64,000 nucleotides of DNA from Erigeron canadensis (GCF_010389155.1 NC_057767.1:10089765-10153764); one strand, 5' to 3'; shown: positions 23,324 through 36,868, numbered from the stretch's first letter. Notes: generated by a model from the letters alone, not told the origin. Numbers and translations are program-made.

Positions 23324-24577
23324 CTGACCACTTAAAACACATTTAAAAAAGAAGAATGAGGTCTCAATACAAATCTTTATTTAACAAAGGTATTCATCTA
23401 GTTATGAGGTAATTGAAATGCAACTGTTTAAAACGGTCATTTTGTTTCATGTGCATAATATTAGAGTGTCTTTCTCTAAAACCAATAGTTGACTTGAAAG
23501 AAATTAAATGGACTCCTTTACGGCCTTTAACAGGTGAACAACATCAAAACGTTGGGGATACCAATTTTTCTTAAATGAAATAGAAAGAGAAGGTGTGAAG
23601 GATATTACCAATTGTTCACTGATTATTATATGTCTAACATTAACATGGAAACACATATCTCATAACATTACTGAGCTAGTAGTAGAAATAACAGAGATAA
23701 CTTAAAGAAATTGTCACAATCCAACTAAAAGCAAACACAACACAACTAAGAGCAAACACAACACTCTACTTGCTTGATATGTGTATACATGTGTGGCTTC
23801 AGCAGCCTAGAATCCATGGATCTTGATAGTATCCTTCTTCACTATGCCCGCCTGCACAAAGAAAAGAAATTCAATTACAACTGGATTCACAAAATCATGC
23901 GAGAAGCTCCAAGTCACAACATATATTACTAATTTATGTACTGTCTTGTGTTGATGTAGAAATGTCAACCAATTTACTCTAGATGGGCTGATTTTAGTTT
24001 TGTTGAGGTCAAATGAAAATGTGGGTTAAAACTTAAAAGACATAACAAATCAAATGGGTAAAACATGTTGAAAATTCACAACTTCTACCTTACTGCAAAC
24101 ATTAAAGATCATTTTATTCACAACTTGATGCAATCGAATTATATTAATACTAAAACCAAAAAATAACCCTCACATAATGAACAAAACATTTGTCACAGTC
24201 AAATCAACCCGTTTTGACCGTTAATCTACCAGCCCAAACTACATATCTTCCAAGTTGCAACCCCCAACTGAGGTGGAAGAGTGGCCCCAATCACCATATG
24301 TCTATACATGGTCATCTATAAACTAAACAATTGGTTTGTGTAAGTGGTACAATATTGATTGTAAAACCAAGTATTGGAAAACTATCTGGGTAAAAAAGCT
24401 AGACACGTTAAAATCCATCTTTAAAAATAAATAAATATAGGTAAGATGAAGGAAAATCTTTTCAGAGTTTTTTAAGTTAATATGTTTGCTAGAGTCTCTA
24501 CCCATAATCCAATGCCAAAATACATAAGAAAGCACTAAAAAAATCTAACAAAGTTTTGCAACAAACAAATATTATTA
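23324..24577. other. Non-coding flank between CACTA element and solo LTR
   Basis: No gene recognised. A 45-bp open stretch with an acceptor (23807-23851, minus) was considered as a terminal exon but lacks supporting upstream exons. Confidence 0.45.
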
Positions 24578-25339
24578 TTTACTGTAACTTCCGTCAATTT
24601 TGATCGTTTGACTTTCCGCTTAACTTGACCAATAACTTATATTATTAATGAAAATATTTTGTTTCGGGACATTATGATTGATGAGATGCGTGACGGGTCA
24701 AATTATCGACTCATTATGTGACATGATAACTAGCGATGATTTTAAGAACTAGGAATGTAGATGGGTCAACCCATGGTTATGACCCAAGACCCATAACCCA
24801 ACTCTTACACCCTATCATTCCCCCCCATCTATTCATTCACCCACTCTTCTATTTCTCTCTACCTTCCTCCCAAGAACACACACACTAACACTCATCTCCT
24901 TCTCCTTAGATTCTTGCATCAAAAATGGTTGTTTTAAGCTAAATTTCACAAAAATAATTATCCTTATCATCTTCTAAACAACATATCAAAAATTTGGTTC
25001 TTCAAACTTAAGAAATCTTCCATTTCGGGTCAAATTCGGGTTTGAGCACCTGGTGAAGATTTTGGTAAGTTTAACTCAACCCATAGTTATCATTTTATGT
25101 TTATTAACTTGTTTCTAGTTAATTTCAAGCAAATTCGGGTCACAAATTGAGTAAAAATGAATTAGGGTTCAATTTAGGGTTTTAGGTTGGATTGTCTTGG
25201 ATTTGTGGAATGGAAAGAGTTTTGATGATGGGTTTTGTCTAAATTATATTAGAAACATGTTTTGTAGCTTCAAAATGGTAAAAAAAACGAGTTCGGGTCG
25301 ATTTTGATGTGAAAACCCGTTTTAAGCAAGAACATGCCC

Positions 25340-25605
25340 AGGTGTGCCACATGCATGTATGCATGTGCCACAGTTTTCATGTAAAGCCCGAACAGAGTCA
25401 AATATGCGCCACATGCATGTATGCATGTGCCACATATTTGTCAAAAATCTGAAATGCTAAATATGTGCCACATGTAGTAATGCATGTGCCACAGTTTTTG
25501 TGTAAAGCCCGAACAGAGTCAAATATGCGCCACATGCATGTATGCATGTGCCACATATTTGCCCAAAAATCTGAAAAGCTAGATACGTGTCATTTCCTAC
25601 GTGCC
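25340..25605. repeat. 121-bp tandem repeat rich in GTGCCACATGCATG
   Basis: The segment starting AGCCCGAACAGAGTCAAATA at 25386 recurs at 25507. Each unit holds two or three GTGCCACA motifs separated by TGCATGTATGCATG. The CATGCATG core equals the RY element bound by B3-domain factors such as ABI3. Relevance is inference. Confidence 0.75.
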
Positions 25606-26504
25606 ACATATTTACTAATTATGTATTTATTTGTGTTCTAAAGTGTCTAATCCTTAGTTGCTTAACCCAAATTCATTCTTACATCTTAATGATCCATAAC
25701 AAGGCGCGTGTAACGCTTGGATTCCTTCGTCAAAATTTAGTGTCAAACCTCAACTCGTGTTCAACCAAAACCTTTATATCTTTAACCAAATGTACTAGGC
25801 ATACTTTAAGATATGATGTGATGATAAGATGTTGATGTAATAGGTTTGTGATCGTTGTGCTCCTCACTCACCCGTTTAAGCTCATTCTAACGACATCTAA
25901 GGCTAAGGTGAGTTCCGTAGCTCCCTACTCAATTGAGATTCGGGCTGAAAAGTGTATACCTACATGCTTGATTGTTTGATTGATTGCTTGATTGGCTTGA
26001 GTTACGATTGTCTTACTACTTGTTTGATTGCTTGAATTGTCGGTTTGTCGGTTTGATGGATTTGTTGATTGTTTGGATTGGCTTGGCTTAATTGTAATGT
26101 TATGAACATATACGCATTGTTATACACGATTGGAGCGGTTTACACGCAAGCACGCCCTATTTGGTACTTTAGTGACATGGTTGACATACGTTTGATATGC
26201 ATTATGACATGGACATACATACTATGCATGATTCGATATTGGCACTACTTGTGGACATTCATTACACGTATTTACTATGCATCATATACTCATATGTCAG
26301 TTGGTTGATTATACATTTGTTTATGATTATGAGATGTGGTTAGGAAAGTTGTACATATATGGAAGGCGATGATACATTTAATGAATTTGAGATGTGGTGG
26401 GAAGGCTGCGGGTGACCCTATATATAAGCATCAATGATTCCTTAAATGTAAAGTCGTATGAAATGTATGTGCATTGTGGTTTGGATGATTTGTGGGATGA
26501 GAGA

Positions 26505-26972
26505 CTTTACGCGCTTTACACGCAACTTATACATATTGTCGCGTTTTACACACAACTATACATATTTTCGCGCTTTACACGCAACTTATACATATTGTCG
26601 CGCTTTACACGCAACTATACATATTTTCGCGCTTTACACGCAACTTATACATATTGTCGTGCTTTACACGCAACTATACATATTTTTGCGCTTTACACGC
26701 AATTTATACATATTGTCGCGCTTTACATGCAACTATACATATTTTCGCGCTTTACACGCAACTTATACATATTGTCGCGCTTTACATGCAACTATACATA
26801 TTTTCGCACTTTACACGCAACTTATACATATTGTCGCGCTTTACACGCAACTATACATATTTTCGCGCTTTACACGCAACTTATACATATTGTCACGCTT
26901 TACACGCAACTATACATATTTTCGCGCTTTACACGCAATTTATACATATTTTCGCGCTTTACACGCAAATAC
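26505..26972. repeat. Minisatellite of about 16 alternating 29/30-bp units
   Basis: Units alternate between GCGCTTTACACGCAACTTAT+ACATATTGTC and GCGCTTTACACGCAACTAT+ACATATTTTC, giving a 59-bp higher-order dimer. Few units differ. Since 59 is not divisible by three, all three plus-strand frames stay open across the array, which produces overlapping ORFs of 200, 177 and 108 aa that are almost certainly not genes. A single related unit (TTTACACGCAAGCACGC) lies at 26140. Confidence 0.93.
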
Positions 26973-27461
26973 ACATATGATCTTATTTTGATATGACATT
27001 GTGACATGGTTGTTCTACATTGGATATCCGTCCCGGCATATGCATACACACAATACATGACTTAGATATTTTCACCACTTGTGCTCATCTTTTACACGTG
27101 ACTATTTTATGCCATGTATCCTTGTTGTGATTTTACGTTGTGACTATTGTCAATGGTTCCTTGTGAACCATTACTACGAACTCACCAACCTAGTGTTGAC
27201 TTTGTTTAGTACACTTTTCAGGTAATCAAGTGAATCCAAGATGTGATGGTTGATTGATGCATGTGCTAGAACTTGGGTTGGACTTACATGGATCCAAGAT
27301 TCATTTGCCCTTATTTTTGTATTGTGCATTATGTACATGTTTGTTGATGCTGGATTCACCGAATCCTTTTTATTCATATAGTTCATGTTCTACGATAATT
27401 CCATACTTACGCTATATCTTTTCGGTAATATTCTGAGCCTAGCTCAGGGTGTTACATTTAC

Positions 27462-30311
27462 CTTGAGCGCGTAGTATAAAAGTGTCGACGACACTCCTAA
27501 TACATGAAAAACTGGTGGATAGAAAGGGTAGTTGTAAACGTCATCTGACTCTCTCCATCCTCAACTCTCACTTAAAGTAAATGTAGCAGATTCCATAAGC
27601 CATAGCTACAATGTCAAAAGCAATTATTAGCTTTAATTTTATTCACGATTTGAAAAGATGTTATGGTCATAAAGTTTATTATTAGAAAAACCAAATGGTG
27701 ATTTCTAGATAGATTAGTATACCTGAAGGCCCTATTATCATTCTTGCTGCCACGACAAATCATCTGCATGCAAAAAAGGTAATTAACGATGACTTCCGTT
27801 AATCATGAAAATAGAAAGCACTTAGCAAAATGACCATTATCTTAAGATACGACTATATGACAATATCACTTTATGAAAACAGAATGAAGAGTAAAAAACG
27901 TAAGTAACGTTACCGTATCGCACATTTTACTCGTGTTATCAGTACAGTCTCTGGATAAACTGCATTGGCTCCATTGAAAAGCCTAGCAACCTTTACATAA
28001 TGGGTCTGTAAAAAGGAGCAAAAACAATAACTAACCCAACAAACAAATGCGTTACCATTCTAAATATCAAAAATTTGAATACCTTATAGTTTCTGCAAGT
28101 CGGACACCTGAAAAAGAGTAATTATCACAACAAATTAAACTTATTGATCATTATTCAGGTACCATATTACATACCCTTAATTACAGATGGATTAACCATT
28201 TAACTAATGAGAATAGTTGGAGTTGATACAATTTGCACTATGAGACTGACCTTACATCACGAGCCAAACGAAAGTGCACAAGTTCATTTGAGAACAGATA
28301 AAAACCAAGGAAAAATTTATACTACACTTGTATAGTTGTATATGTCAACATAGGGAATGTTATCCCTTAAGTAAAATATAGTATTGATTTTTTTCCCCGT
28401 ACCATCGAACTTGCCAATAAAAAAGGTATCACTTTAGGCAGCTGCACAACCATCACGCAAAATCCTGAAATGAATACTATTATCTCAGACACAACGAAGT
28501 TCATAACTCTTAACAATGTTTGAGTGATATATTCACATGCGTTTTACAAAGCCTAAAAATTTAGAAGTTTCAAAATGAAGGTTCCTTTAGCCTAGTTTAT
28601 TTCAATTTCAGCTTTCTTTGAATCACTTGGCTAGGGTCAGCGTAAAGACATACCAATGTTAAGAAATGCACAAGTGCTTAAAACAAAAGTATTAATTAGA
28701 TACTAAATTTTTTTAACAAATGTCCAAACATCAATGTTAATGGTACAAACATACGTATGCACTATGACTGATGACTCGTCAACTCGCCTTAGCATACAAT
28801 TATTAGATAGAAATTGAAACTAAGAAACATAAGAGGAGTATGCAAAGCTCATCGTGAAAGATAACAAAATAGAACTAAAAGTCTATTCAATAATATTAAT
28901 TGAAGTCATTTGTCATTAGTATATAAATCATAAACAACTTTAAAGCTTACATATTTAAACTACAGCAACAACAAATAAAATGTTTAATCATCTAAAATCA
29001 TTAGTATTAGAAAGATGATAAGTAAACATGACAAAAAATCAACTGTGTTCTAAAGTGAAAAGAATTATCCTTACGAACTTTGTGTACCAAAGAAGCAACT
29101 TTGGTAAAAAAAAAAAAAAACGTAAGTTGAGGCATAAAGTAGATGTCTTTACCTTGATTCATTATTTATTTGATCAGAGAAAGTTCATATTTTAAGACTT
29201 TGGTCACGAAATTGATGCTCCAGATACATGAGAATATAGGTTCTTTTTGGAAACTCGAATTTCATATTCAAACTATTATCCTCTAAAAAATGTATAGAGG
29301 TGATATATATAGTGATGATCAGATGCTTTACGACTTCAAAAGTTACAAAGGCTACACTAAGCTACAGTTTCAACACACGATCTACATTTCTTACAATCAC
29401 AATTCGCTAACGGAAAACGTAAAATCTACTAAATTATTACACATAACCAATAAAAATGAATAGCTTCGAACCTAACATAAGCTTATTTATCGCTATTCAT
29501 GTAAAAAAAACATACATATACATACACACACATATAAATATAAATATAGATATAGATATAGATACGAAGTAGGTGAAGTTACATGAACATGCACCAGAAA
29601 GATGAAACCCCATGGATTTAAGATGGTCAGCGACACCAATAATATTTTCCCCTCGATTATATATTAGGATATTAAGAAAATCATATTTAATTTATATACA
29701 GTAACAAAGTAAGTTGCATATTATGAGGCATCGATCCTGCAAGTTTTTAATATTCATGATCTATATCTCCAAAACACTATATAATATAAATCAAATATGG
29801 TTTATATATACAAAACCCAAAACCCATATTCAAATGATATAACCCATACCGAAATTCTATATATATATATATATAACCATATTCATGATTTATATTTACA
29901 AACATACAAATAAAGATTAAACTAATTTACAGATACATTAAAACAAACAAACATGATATTGAAAAAAGAAACCTGGATGAAAGGATCGGAAGTGTAAAAT
30001 TGACAGTGGAAATATAAAAATTTTGAATACTAAAATCTCGATAAATATATTGATTGTATTCATCTAATTGTTAACCCTAAATCCCTAAAAATTAGGTTTT
30101 GAAGGTATCACCAGCAACGAATTTGATGGAAATAATATGAGGGATATTTGTTTTCTTTACTTAGAATCTTTTTTCATGAAGGCACGAATATGAGGGGATA
30201 AATTAGAAATCTGATTCTATTATCAGTAGCAAGGAATGACATGTTATCGATTTTGGGTTTCCAGTTCAAAAACAATTATCAATTTTGGGTTTCCAGTTGA
30301 AAACAAAACCA
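27462..30311. other. Intron-like or intergenic sequence, no supported gene
   Basis: Short open blocks with splice-like borders exist on the minus strand at 27723-27763, 27914-28005 and about 28090-28110. Joining them gives a stop, and no family is recognised. Around 29500-29580 there are short ATA-rich repeats. At 30240-30300 a GATTTTGGGTTTCCAGTT phrase is repeated in tandem. Confidence 0.4.
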
Positions 30312-30505
30312 AGCTTGGTTCAAGTGGTAGATGCGCTGTACGTGATCTATCAATTGGGAGGTCATGGGTTCGAATCCGTAAAACTTGCATACGTGGCTAC
30401 TGACTTGTCACTTGGATCGTTCTGGCGTCACCACAAAAAGCTGACATGACGGACTCAGAGAGCGCCACCCGAGCGCAATCTAATTGCCTTATATATATAG
30501 ATATA
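30312..30505 (+). mobile_element. Possible SINE with tRNA-like head
   Basis: It has GTTCAAGTGGTAGATG (A-box-like) and GGGTTCGAATCC (B-box) spaced as in a tRNA-derived promoter, followed by about 130 bp of unrelated body. The end is set roughly at the TTATATATATAG stretch and no clear target duplication was found. A free-standing tRNA gene is unlikely because the acceptor stem does not close. Confidence 0.5.
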
Positions 30506-30625
30506 GAAATAGATAAATCCAAAAGCGGACAAAATATTTATAGAATAATTTTAAAATTTAATGATAAAATTTAAAATATAAGACAAATTTAAATTTCGAA
30601 GGGCGTACTGCCCGGATTGTAATTA

Positions 30626-30628
<3 letters not shown>

Positions 30629-30670
<42 letters not shown>
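30629..30670. repeat. (ATT)n microsatellite
   Basis: About 14 uninterrupted ATT repeats. Confidence 0.95.
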
Positions 30671-30671
<1 letters not shown>

Positions 30672-31283
30672 AATATTATTATTTATTGGTGGTCCAAACT
30701 TCATGAGTGGCACCCCAAGACGTAATCAAAGACTTGGATACACTTTTGTCGCGCCACCAATTCTCCAAATACTTCCACGAGATTGTCGCCAATTCTTAGA
30801 AACGGCATTCGTAAATGAAGTTCCATTTCACTAATTTTGTCAAACAATTAGTTTTAAGTTTCTACATTTGTCATGCACATATTGATGTATGTGTAATGGT
30901 AGCAATGTAGACTCTACATATTATCTTGTGTTTGGATACTTTAAATTAAATAAATTCAACTAAACTGATAGATATATTCCTATTTTTTCCTCATATGTCT
31001 CGAAATTAATACGAGTAGTTTGTAGTGCCAAAGTCATGAGATTTTTCTTTAAATATCAGTAACAATTTCTGAACCTTAATTGGTCCAAAATAATGTGTTT
31101 GATTAATTGCTCTATTGTGTAGTATGATGTTATTTGAATATAAGTGACGGAAAATCAGTAGGACCAAAAGGGGTTCTGGTCCCTTCAGAATTTTAGGATA
31201 TAATTAGTAACTATTTAATATTTTATGGTGAAAAATAACATTTATGTGTATTTACCTCCTCAAAAATTTAAGAGATATATATA

Positions 31284-31371
31284 TATATTGATTAAAAATC
31301 AAAGGTCAAGATCTAATAATCAACTTTGAATCTTCATCTTTGATTTTTAATCAATGGTTGAGATTCTTTTA
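31284..31371. repeat. Small inverted repeat next to a (TA)n tract
   Basis: The arms TTGATTAAAAATCAAAG and CTTTGATTTTTAATCAA are reverse complements around about 50 bp. A TATATATATATA tract lies directly left, a setting seen for MITEs that insert into (TA)n. Confidence 0.6.
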
Positions 31372-31507
31372 ATTTTACCCATCAAGTTGAATTTACTTGA
31401 GAGAATCTCTATCTGTAAGTGAAGATGGGTCATCTTTTAGCAAAAGTTTTATACTCATTTTAGCATTTATTTGTGATTATTAACAGTTTAATATACGATC
31501 TAAATAT

Positions 31508-32245
31508 ATGAACTCAAATGATGCCAATTTCGCTACATCTTCAATATATTTCCACTTCGATAATGTACAATTGACTAATTATCAAACTTTAAAGAATTTG
31601 TTCATGATGTCGTACTTTCTCTCTTTAATCCCGGGCTGGTCTTTTTCTTGCTAATTATCATGGATCACAACACATAATCAATGATGACTACAAAGTACAT
31701 AAAGCAAAAACGAGAAATGAGAACTATTGTACTGTTTTATATAGGAATTGTCAAGTAACTAAATTTCTAAAAGTCAGATGAAACGATACAAAATCGAAAA
31801 TGGAAAAGATTGAATAGCCCTCACTAAACAATGTAAAAAGAAGATTGGGTTTAACCATTGGGTACTAGCCCGATGGCCACCAACTGTCATTTTTCAGGAG
31901 GATTCTGGGTTCGAGTCTTGTCTAATGCAAACTTGAGATAATCAGGAGATTATTAAGTGGTTGAGATTTATCTGGATATTAACCTGGCTGGCGGATTAAT
32001 GGGTACTATATAGTACATGAGATCAGAGAGTTTCCATTCAATTACTTTTTTTTTAAAGAAGAGTGGGTTTAAATCCGTAGTTCAATCTTCACTTAGAATA
32101 CAATGTAATGTTACATTTTATTAACCAAATGTCACCCAACAAAACTTTTAGCACTATGAGGTAGTACTCGTTTCTCTTTCATTCCACCGACCCATACTAA
32201 ACACTTGCCAAGCGTGAAAATTATAAAGACAAATAAAGTTCTTTT
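31508..32245 (+). repeat. Duplicated block, copy B, left part (SINE-interrupted)
   Basis: It matches 8376-8886 in the same orientation except for a 201-bp SINE plus its target duplication. The block is cut again at 32245 by the copia element and resumes at 40343. The part at 40795-40900 matches 9095-9205. Confidence 0.7.
31855..32055 (+). mobile_element. SINE with T-rich end, 17-bp TSD
   Basis: The head has GTACTAGCCCGATGG (A-box-like) and GGGTTCGAGTCT (B-box). The body ends in a run of T, as in plant Au-type SINEs. The sequence AAGAAGATTGGGTTTAA before it (31838-31854) is repeated with one change after it (32056-32072). The paralogous site near 8690 has this sequence once, which confirms the insertion. 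Confidence 0.88.
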
Positions 32246-33056
32246 TGTTAGAATATGAGCATATAAACATATAACAATTCACGAGTACGCAGCGGAAAAG
32301 AAACGTATATGCAATCAAATTAATTAACAAAGAAAGAATCGAAACGTGTACCTTTGCGCAAAGCTTCCAATAATATTATTAATAATAAGATTATTATTAG
32401 TTTAGGATTTAAAGCAAAACCCCTCTACGATCGCACACTAGACACCCCTATACCGTATGCTAGTACCCCGATCACGAACCAAACAACCCTTTGTTTATCT
32501 CCCTTTAATTCGAAATCCCTTTGAACCAAAACCTATTGTTGCCGTAAACAATATTGAACCACAATTAATGCTAAGCATTAAGCATTAATTTGTATAAGGG
32601 ATTTATGAGAATTGTTGGATGTAACAAAACCGAATTCCCTTAAAGGTTCGGTCGAATGATACAAAAGAGAAAAGAGAAGAATTTTAATTATGTGAATGAA
32701 TGAATGAAAAACCTAGGGAATTAGCCCTTGTATTTATAGGGTAATTTTAGGTTATCAATAACTTGGAAACTAAGCAACATCAAGGCTATGGAAAGCCTTG
32801 ATGAAAACTGTCCCATGTCATGGACCTAGGTCCAAGCCCACTTTCCAATTTTCACATTTTAATCCTCCTTTTTAATTAATTAAATATAATTAATCCTTTA
32901 ATTATGTTTAATTAATTATTTCGTGATCAAACTAATTAATATATTACTTTAATATATCAATTGTTATTATCGAGTTACCGTGTCATTTCGTGTGACCCCG
33001 AAGGCTTAAATTATTCCCGGACATGCAATTTATAATAATATGATCATATGCCAACA
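32246..33056 (-). repeat. Copia 3' LTR (811 bp)
   Basis: In element orientation it starts TGTTGGCATATG and ends CTAACA. It is the left copy on the plus strand and is 6 nt longer than its partner through small indels. Confidence 0.96.
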
Positions 33057-33068
33057 GCTCCCACTTGA
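33057..33068 (-). other. Copia polypurine tract
   Basis: On the minus strand AAGTGGGAGC abuts the 3' LTR start, the expected place for the plus-strand primer. Confidence 0.75.
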
Positions 33069-33928
33069 GCATGTTATTATAAACGCAATAACATTGGTTG
33101 GCGTCTAGCAACACTCCAAATGCTCCCGGAAATATTTAAGAATAGATTCTTAAAATTGCCAAGTTGAAATGATTTAGTCTTTAATATCCCTTTGTTCAGA
33201 TACCCTTGTTAATTATGAATATGGATCAATGTCATTTCATAATTTAACGATTATGTTTCTCATTTTTTACAATTAATCAAGATTACCAAATTAGTCAAGA
33301 ATCCTCTTGAGTTCATTTGGGTACGGCCATACAAACATCTTAATTAATTAATGTGGGGCCCAAATGGTATCATACTTCAGTTGCAAATTGAAGGAACAAA
33401 TCCTGTATTGACTACAAATGTCTGGCCATGTCGTTTCTTAACATTTCTGAAAATAGCCCTTTATTACTGCCTTGTTCAGGACAGTTAGGAACTATATCAA
33501 GAAATGCAATCCACACATGCATAACTCACTTGTATCTCAAGTCAAAGGATAAATAAAGTAACCATTTCACGAATTTCATTTAATGACGTCGATCCATAAA
33601 ATGATAATTCGTTCTGTGGGGTAAGTCTAATATTCACCTTTTGAATATCATGTGAGTTTGGTACGATCCACCATCTTCAAAACATTCCCTTAAATTTTCA
33701 CCAATCTCTCACAATTGTCTTACTTTAATTATATTCCCATATAATTAATCGACAATAGACATTTAGAATATTGAACTAATATTCATGGATTTAAACATGT
33801 AAATATAGGACACAATTATTATAAAAATGAAACCACTTATACCGCGTATAAAAATTCATTTTATTGAAAATAACAATTGTTTAACATCCCATTATCCAAA
33901 TACTAATCACAGATTTACATGAAATAAC
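33069..33928. other. Copia 3' non-coding spacer
   Basis: About 860 bp between the pol stop and the polypurine tract, without an ORF. This is rather long for a copia element. Confidence 0.6.
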
Positions 33929-36868
33929 TTAGCAATATCTAAGACCTAAGCCTTCTGCATGCTTGTTGAGCTTTCCCTTCGACAATGCCTTTGTGAAAGG
34001 ATCCGCCAAGTTATTATCTGTGTGAACTTTGAGTAAATTGATTTCACGTGATTCGATTTGCTCTCGAACATAGTGATATCTCCTTTGGTAATGTCTGGCA
34101 CCCTTTTGAACCCCAGGTTCATTGGCAATGACAATTGCTCCAGAATTATCACAGTACAGATCCATAGGTGTATTATTTGATGGCATCACATCAAGCCCAG
34201 AAATAAACTTTCTGATCCAGACAGCTTCCATTGCTGCATCCGAAGCAGCTATATACTCAGACTCTGTAGCAGACATAGCAACGGTAGATTGCTTCTTGCT
34301 CTTCCAATCTACTGCTCCTCCATTTAGAATGAAGACATACCCTGACTGAGACTTGGTATCATCCTTATCAGTCTGAAATCCAGCATCACAGTATCCAGTG
34401 ACTTTAAGCTCTTGATCCGGATTTCCTCCATACACCAAAAACAATTCTTTAGTAGCACGCATGTACTTTAGAATGTTTTTCACAGCAGTCCAATGATCCT
34501 CTCCAGGATTTTGCTGATATCGGCTTACAATATTTTGCGCGAACGCAATGTCAGGTCTAGTGCATCTAACCGCATACATGATAGAACCCACCGCCGAAGC
34601 ATAAGGAATTCTCTTCATACGCTCCACCTCTTCAGGTGTAGAAGCACCATTCTTGTTGGATAAATTAAGTCCTTCTTGCATAGGCAAGTTCCCGCGCTTA
34701 GAATTTTCCATCTTGAATCTCTTCAAGATTTTATCTATATACGCACTTTGACTCAATCCGATCAACCGATTACTTCTATCTCTATAGATTTTGATTCCGG
34801 GTATGAATGCCGTTTCACCCAAGTCTTTCATAGCAAAACACTTTCCAAGATAAGATTTAACGTCTTTCAACATTGGAATGTGATTTCCTATTATTAATAT
34901 GTCATCGACATATAAGACAAGGAAAGTAACATTACTCCCACTAGCTCTGCGATATACACATGGCTCATCAGGATTCTGAACAAAACCAAACTTTTTGATC
35001 TCTTCATCAAACCTTTTATTCCAACTTCTTGATGCTTGCTTTAGTCCATAAATGGACCTTTGAAGCTTGCATACTTTGTTGGGATGTTTTGGATTGACAA
35101 AACCTTCAGGTTGGTCCATATAGACTTCCTCGTCTAGAAAACCATTCAAGAAAGCGGTTTTGACATCCATTTGCCATATCTCAAAGTCATAGTACGCCGC
35201 TATGGCTAAGATGATCCTAATAGCTCTAATGTCCGCAACCGGAGAAAAGGTTTCCTCATAATCAACTCCAAAGAGTTGAGTATAACCTTTCGCCACAAGA
35301 CGAGCTTTATAGGTGTGTATATTTCCATCCATGTCGGTCTTCTTCTTGAAGATCCATTTACACCCAACTGTTCTACCATTTGGTGGAAGATCAACCAAGC
35401 TCCAGACTTGATTGTCTTTCATGGATTTCATTTCCACATTCGCAGCTTCAAGCCATTTTTCAGATTCAGGATCTGATAATGCAGCATTGAAATTAGGAGG
35501 TTCATTCAAATCTCCTACCACGTGTTGTTCAGACTCAATCATAAGATTTAATCTATCACGAGCACGTATAGTCCTTGAGGACTTACGAAGTGGAATCGCT
35601 TCATCTTCAACTTGAAGTTCATCTAGAGATTCATCTCTTTGAACATTTTCCCCCCCAAGTTGAAGATTGCTAGTATCTTTAGAAGTTGACACATCTTCTT
35701 GATGCTCATCAAGTTCAACAATCCTCCCACTGTCTTCTTGAGATATGAGTTTCTTTTCAAAGAACTCAGCATATCGATGAACCTTGACAGTGTTTTCCGT
35801 AGGAAAGTAGAAGTAGTAACCCATCGTTTCCTTTGGGTATCCTACAAAGATGCACTTGACAGATCTAGGAGCAAGCTTGTCAGGCGTATCTCGTTTCACG
35901 AGCGCCTCACATCCCCAGACCTTTAAGTAAGACAATTGAGGAATACTCCCATGCCACAATTCATGCGGTGTCTTGTCAACTTTCTTAGTTGGAACCATAT
36001 TGAGAATGCGAACAGCAGTCTCAAGGGCATAATCCCAAAACGAAAAAGGAAGAGTCGTATGAATCATCATTGATCGAACCATTTCCAACAAGGTTCGATT
36101 CCTCCTCTCCGAAACACCATTGTGTTGAGGAGTATATGGAGGAGTAAGCTGTTGAACTATACCACAAGCTTTGAGATAATCCTTAAACTCTTGACTCAAG
36201 TATTCACCACCTCGATCCGAACGGAGGATCTTGATGGTTTTACCGAGTTGATTCTCCACTTCACTTTTAAATTCCTTGAATGTTTCAAAGACTTCATGTT
36301 TATGCTTAATCAAGTAAACATAACCATAACGACTGAAATCATCCGTAAAAGTGACGAAATAGCTAGCACCTTTCCTTGACACATGTCTAAATGGGCCACA
36401 TACATCCGAATGTATTAGTCCAAGCAGATCTTTAGCCCTCTCCGGTTTATTTGGAAAAGGTTTCCTTGTCATTTTGCCAGAAACACAAGACACGCATTTT
36501 TCAAATGATTCATCATTTGATTGCAAGACACCGTCCCTTTGAAGTCTTTCAATACGTTTCTTGCCAACATGAGCAAGCCGACAATGCCAAAGATAAGTCG
36601 AGTCCAAAGTGGACTTAACTCGTTTGCTAACTTGATACATTGAACTATCCTTTGAATCACAACCACGCATATCAATTTCATAAATACCATCACAAGCAAT
36701 AGCATCAAAATAATGAACATTATTTCGAGAAACTGAAATTCCAATATCATTAAAGACATTAACGTAACCGTTGTTTTTCAACAAAGAAACTGAAATAACA
36801 CCTCTAGTAATAGAAGGTGCATAATGACAATCGTTCAAGACAATCATTAAACCACTAGGTAAAACCAA
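33929..36868 (-). CDS. Copia pol: integrase, reverse transcriptase, RNase H
   Basis: This single open frame of 979 codons begins inside the polyprotein, so its first Met is not the real start. In order it shows the GAG-pre-integrase zinc motif ([12 protein letters not shown] ... CVSCVSGKM) and the integrase core with Asp in SDVCGPF, Asp in RSDRGGEY and Glu in [11 protein letters not shown]_2 follows with the [14 protein letters not shown] block and the catalytic YVDD in [11 protein letters not shown]. RNase H has Glu in SATESEYIA and Asp in YCDNSGAI. These enzymes copy element RNA to DNA and integrate it. All key residues seen are present. The frame is disconnected from protease and gag by upstream frameshifts. 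Confidence 0.95.
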   Translation of the reverse strand: MVLPSGLMIVLNDCHYAPSITRGVISVSLLKNNGYVNVFNDIGISVSRNNVHYFDAIACDGIYEIDMRGCDSKDSSMYQVSKRVKSTLDSTYLWHCRLAHVGKKRIERLQRDGVLQSNDESFEKCVSCVSGKMTRKPFPNKPERAKDLLGLIHSDVCGPFRHVSRKGASYFVTFTDDFSRYGYVYLIKHKHEVFETFKEFKSEVENQLGKTIKILRSDRGGEYLSQEFKDYLKACGIVQQLTPPYTPQHNGVSERRNRTLLEMVRSMMIHTTLPFSFWDYALETAVRILNMVPTKKVDKTPHELWHGSIPQLSYLKVWGCEALVKRDTPDKLAPRSVKCIFVGYPKETMGYYFYFPTENTVKVHRYAEFFEKKLISQEDSGRIVELDEHQEDVSTSKDTSNLQLGGENVQRDESLDELQVEDEAIPLRKSSRTIRARDRLNLMIESEQHVVGDLNEPPNFNAALSDPESEKWLEAANVEMKSMKDNQVWSLVDLPPNGRTVGCKWIFKKKTDMDGNIHTYKARLVAKGYTQLFGVDYEETFSPVADIRAIRIILAIAAYYDFEIWQMDVKTAFLNGFLDEEVYMDQPEGFVNPKHPNKVCKLQRSIYGLKQASRSWNKRFDEEIKKFGFVQNPDEPCVYRRASGSNVTFLVLYVDDILIIGNHIPMLKDVKSYLGKCFAMKDLGETAFIPGIKIYRDRSNRLIGLSQSAYIDKILKRFKMENSKRGNLPMQEGLNLSNKNGASTPEEVERMKRIPYASAVGSIMYAVRCTRPDIAFAQNIVSRYQQNPGEDHWTAVKNILKYMRATKELFLVYGGNPDQELKVTGYCDAGFQTDKDDTKSQSGYVFILNGGAVDWKSKKQSTVAMSATESEYIAASDAAMEAVWIRKFISGLDVMPSNNTPMDLYCDNSGAIVIANEPGVQKGARHYQRRYHYVREQIESREINLLKVHTDNNLADPFTKALSKGKLNKHAEGLGLRYC

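Larger units (their letters stand above)
24583..27456 (+). mobile_element. Solo LTR (Ty3/gypsy type), 2874 bp, TSD TTTAC
   Basis: The unit begins TGTAACTTCCGTC and ends GCTCAGGGTGTTACA, so the termini form the short inverted repeat TGTAAC/GTTACA. The pentamer TTTAC stands directly before (24578-24582) and after (27457-27461). There is no internal domain and no second LTR, so this is a solo LTR left by recombination between the LTRs of a full element. It contains two tandem arrays (25386-25600 and 26505-26972). Ty3/gypsy assignment rests on the long LTR and its TGTAAC...GTTACA ends. No coding domain confirms it. Confidence 0.92.

Noticed and set aside
26394..26996. Three overlapping plus-strand ORFs of 200, 177 and 108 aa
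   Set aside because: They are the three frames of a minisatellite whose 59-bp period is not a multiple of three. Repeats without stops stay open by chance and no domain is present.
23807..28110. Minus-strand exon-like blocks (23807-23851, 27723-27763, 27914-28005, about 28090-28110) as a gene with the solo LTR in an intron
   Set aside because: Splice-like borders exist, but joining 27914-28005 to 27723-27763 gives an immediate stop, and no family is recognised. Too weak to annotate.
30312..30385. tRNA gene
   Set aside because: A- and B-box-like motifs are present but the acceptor stem does not close, and the sequence continues as a SINE-like body.
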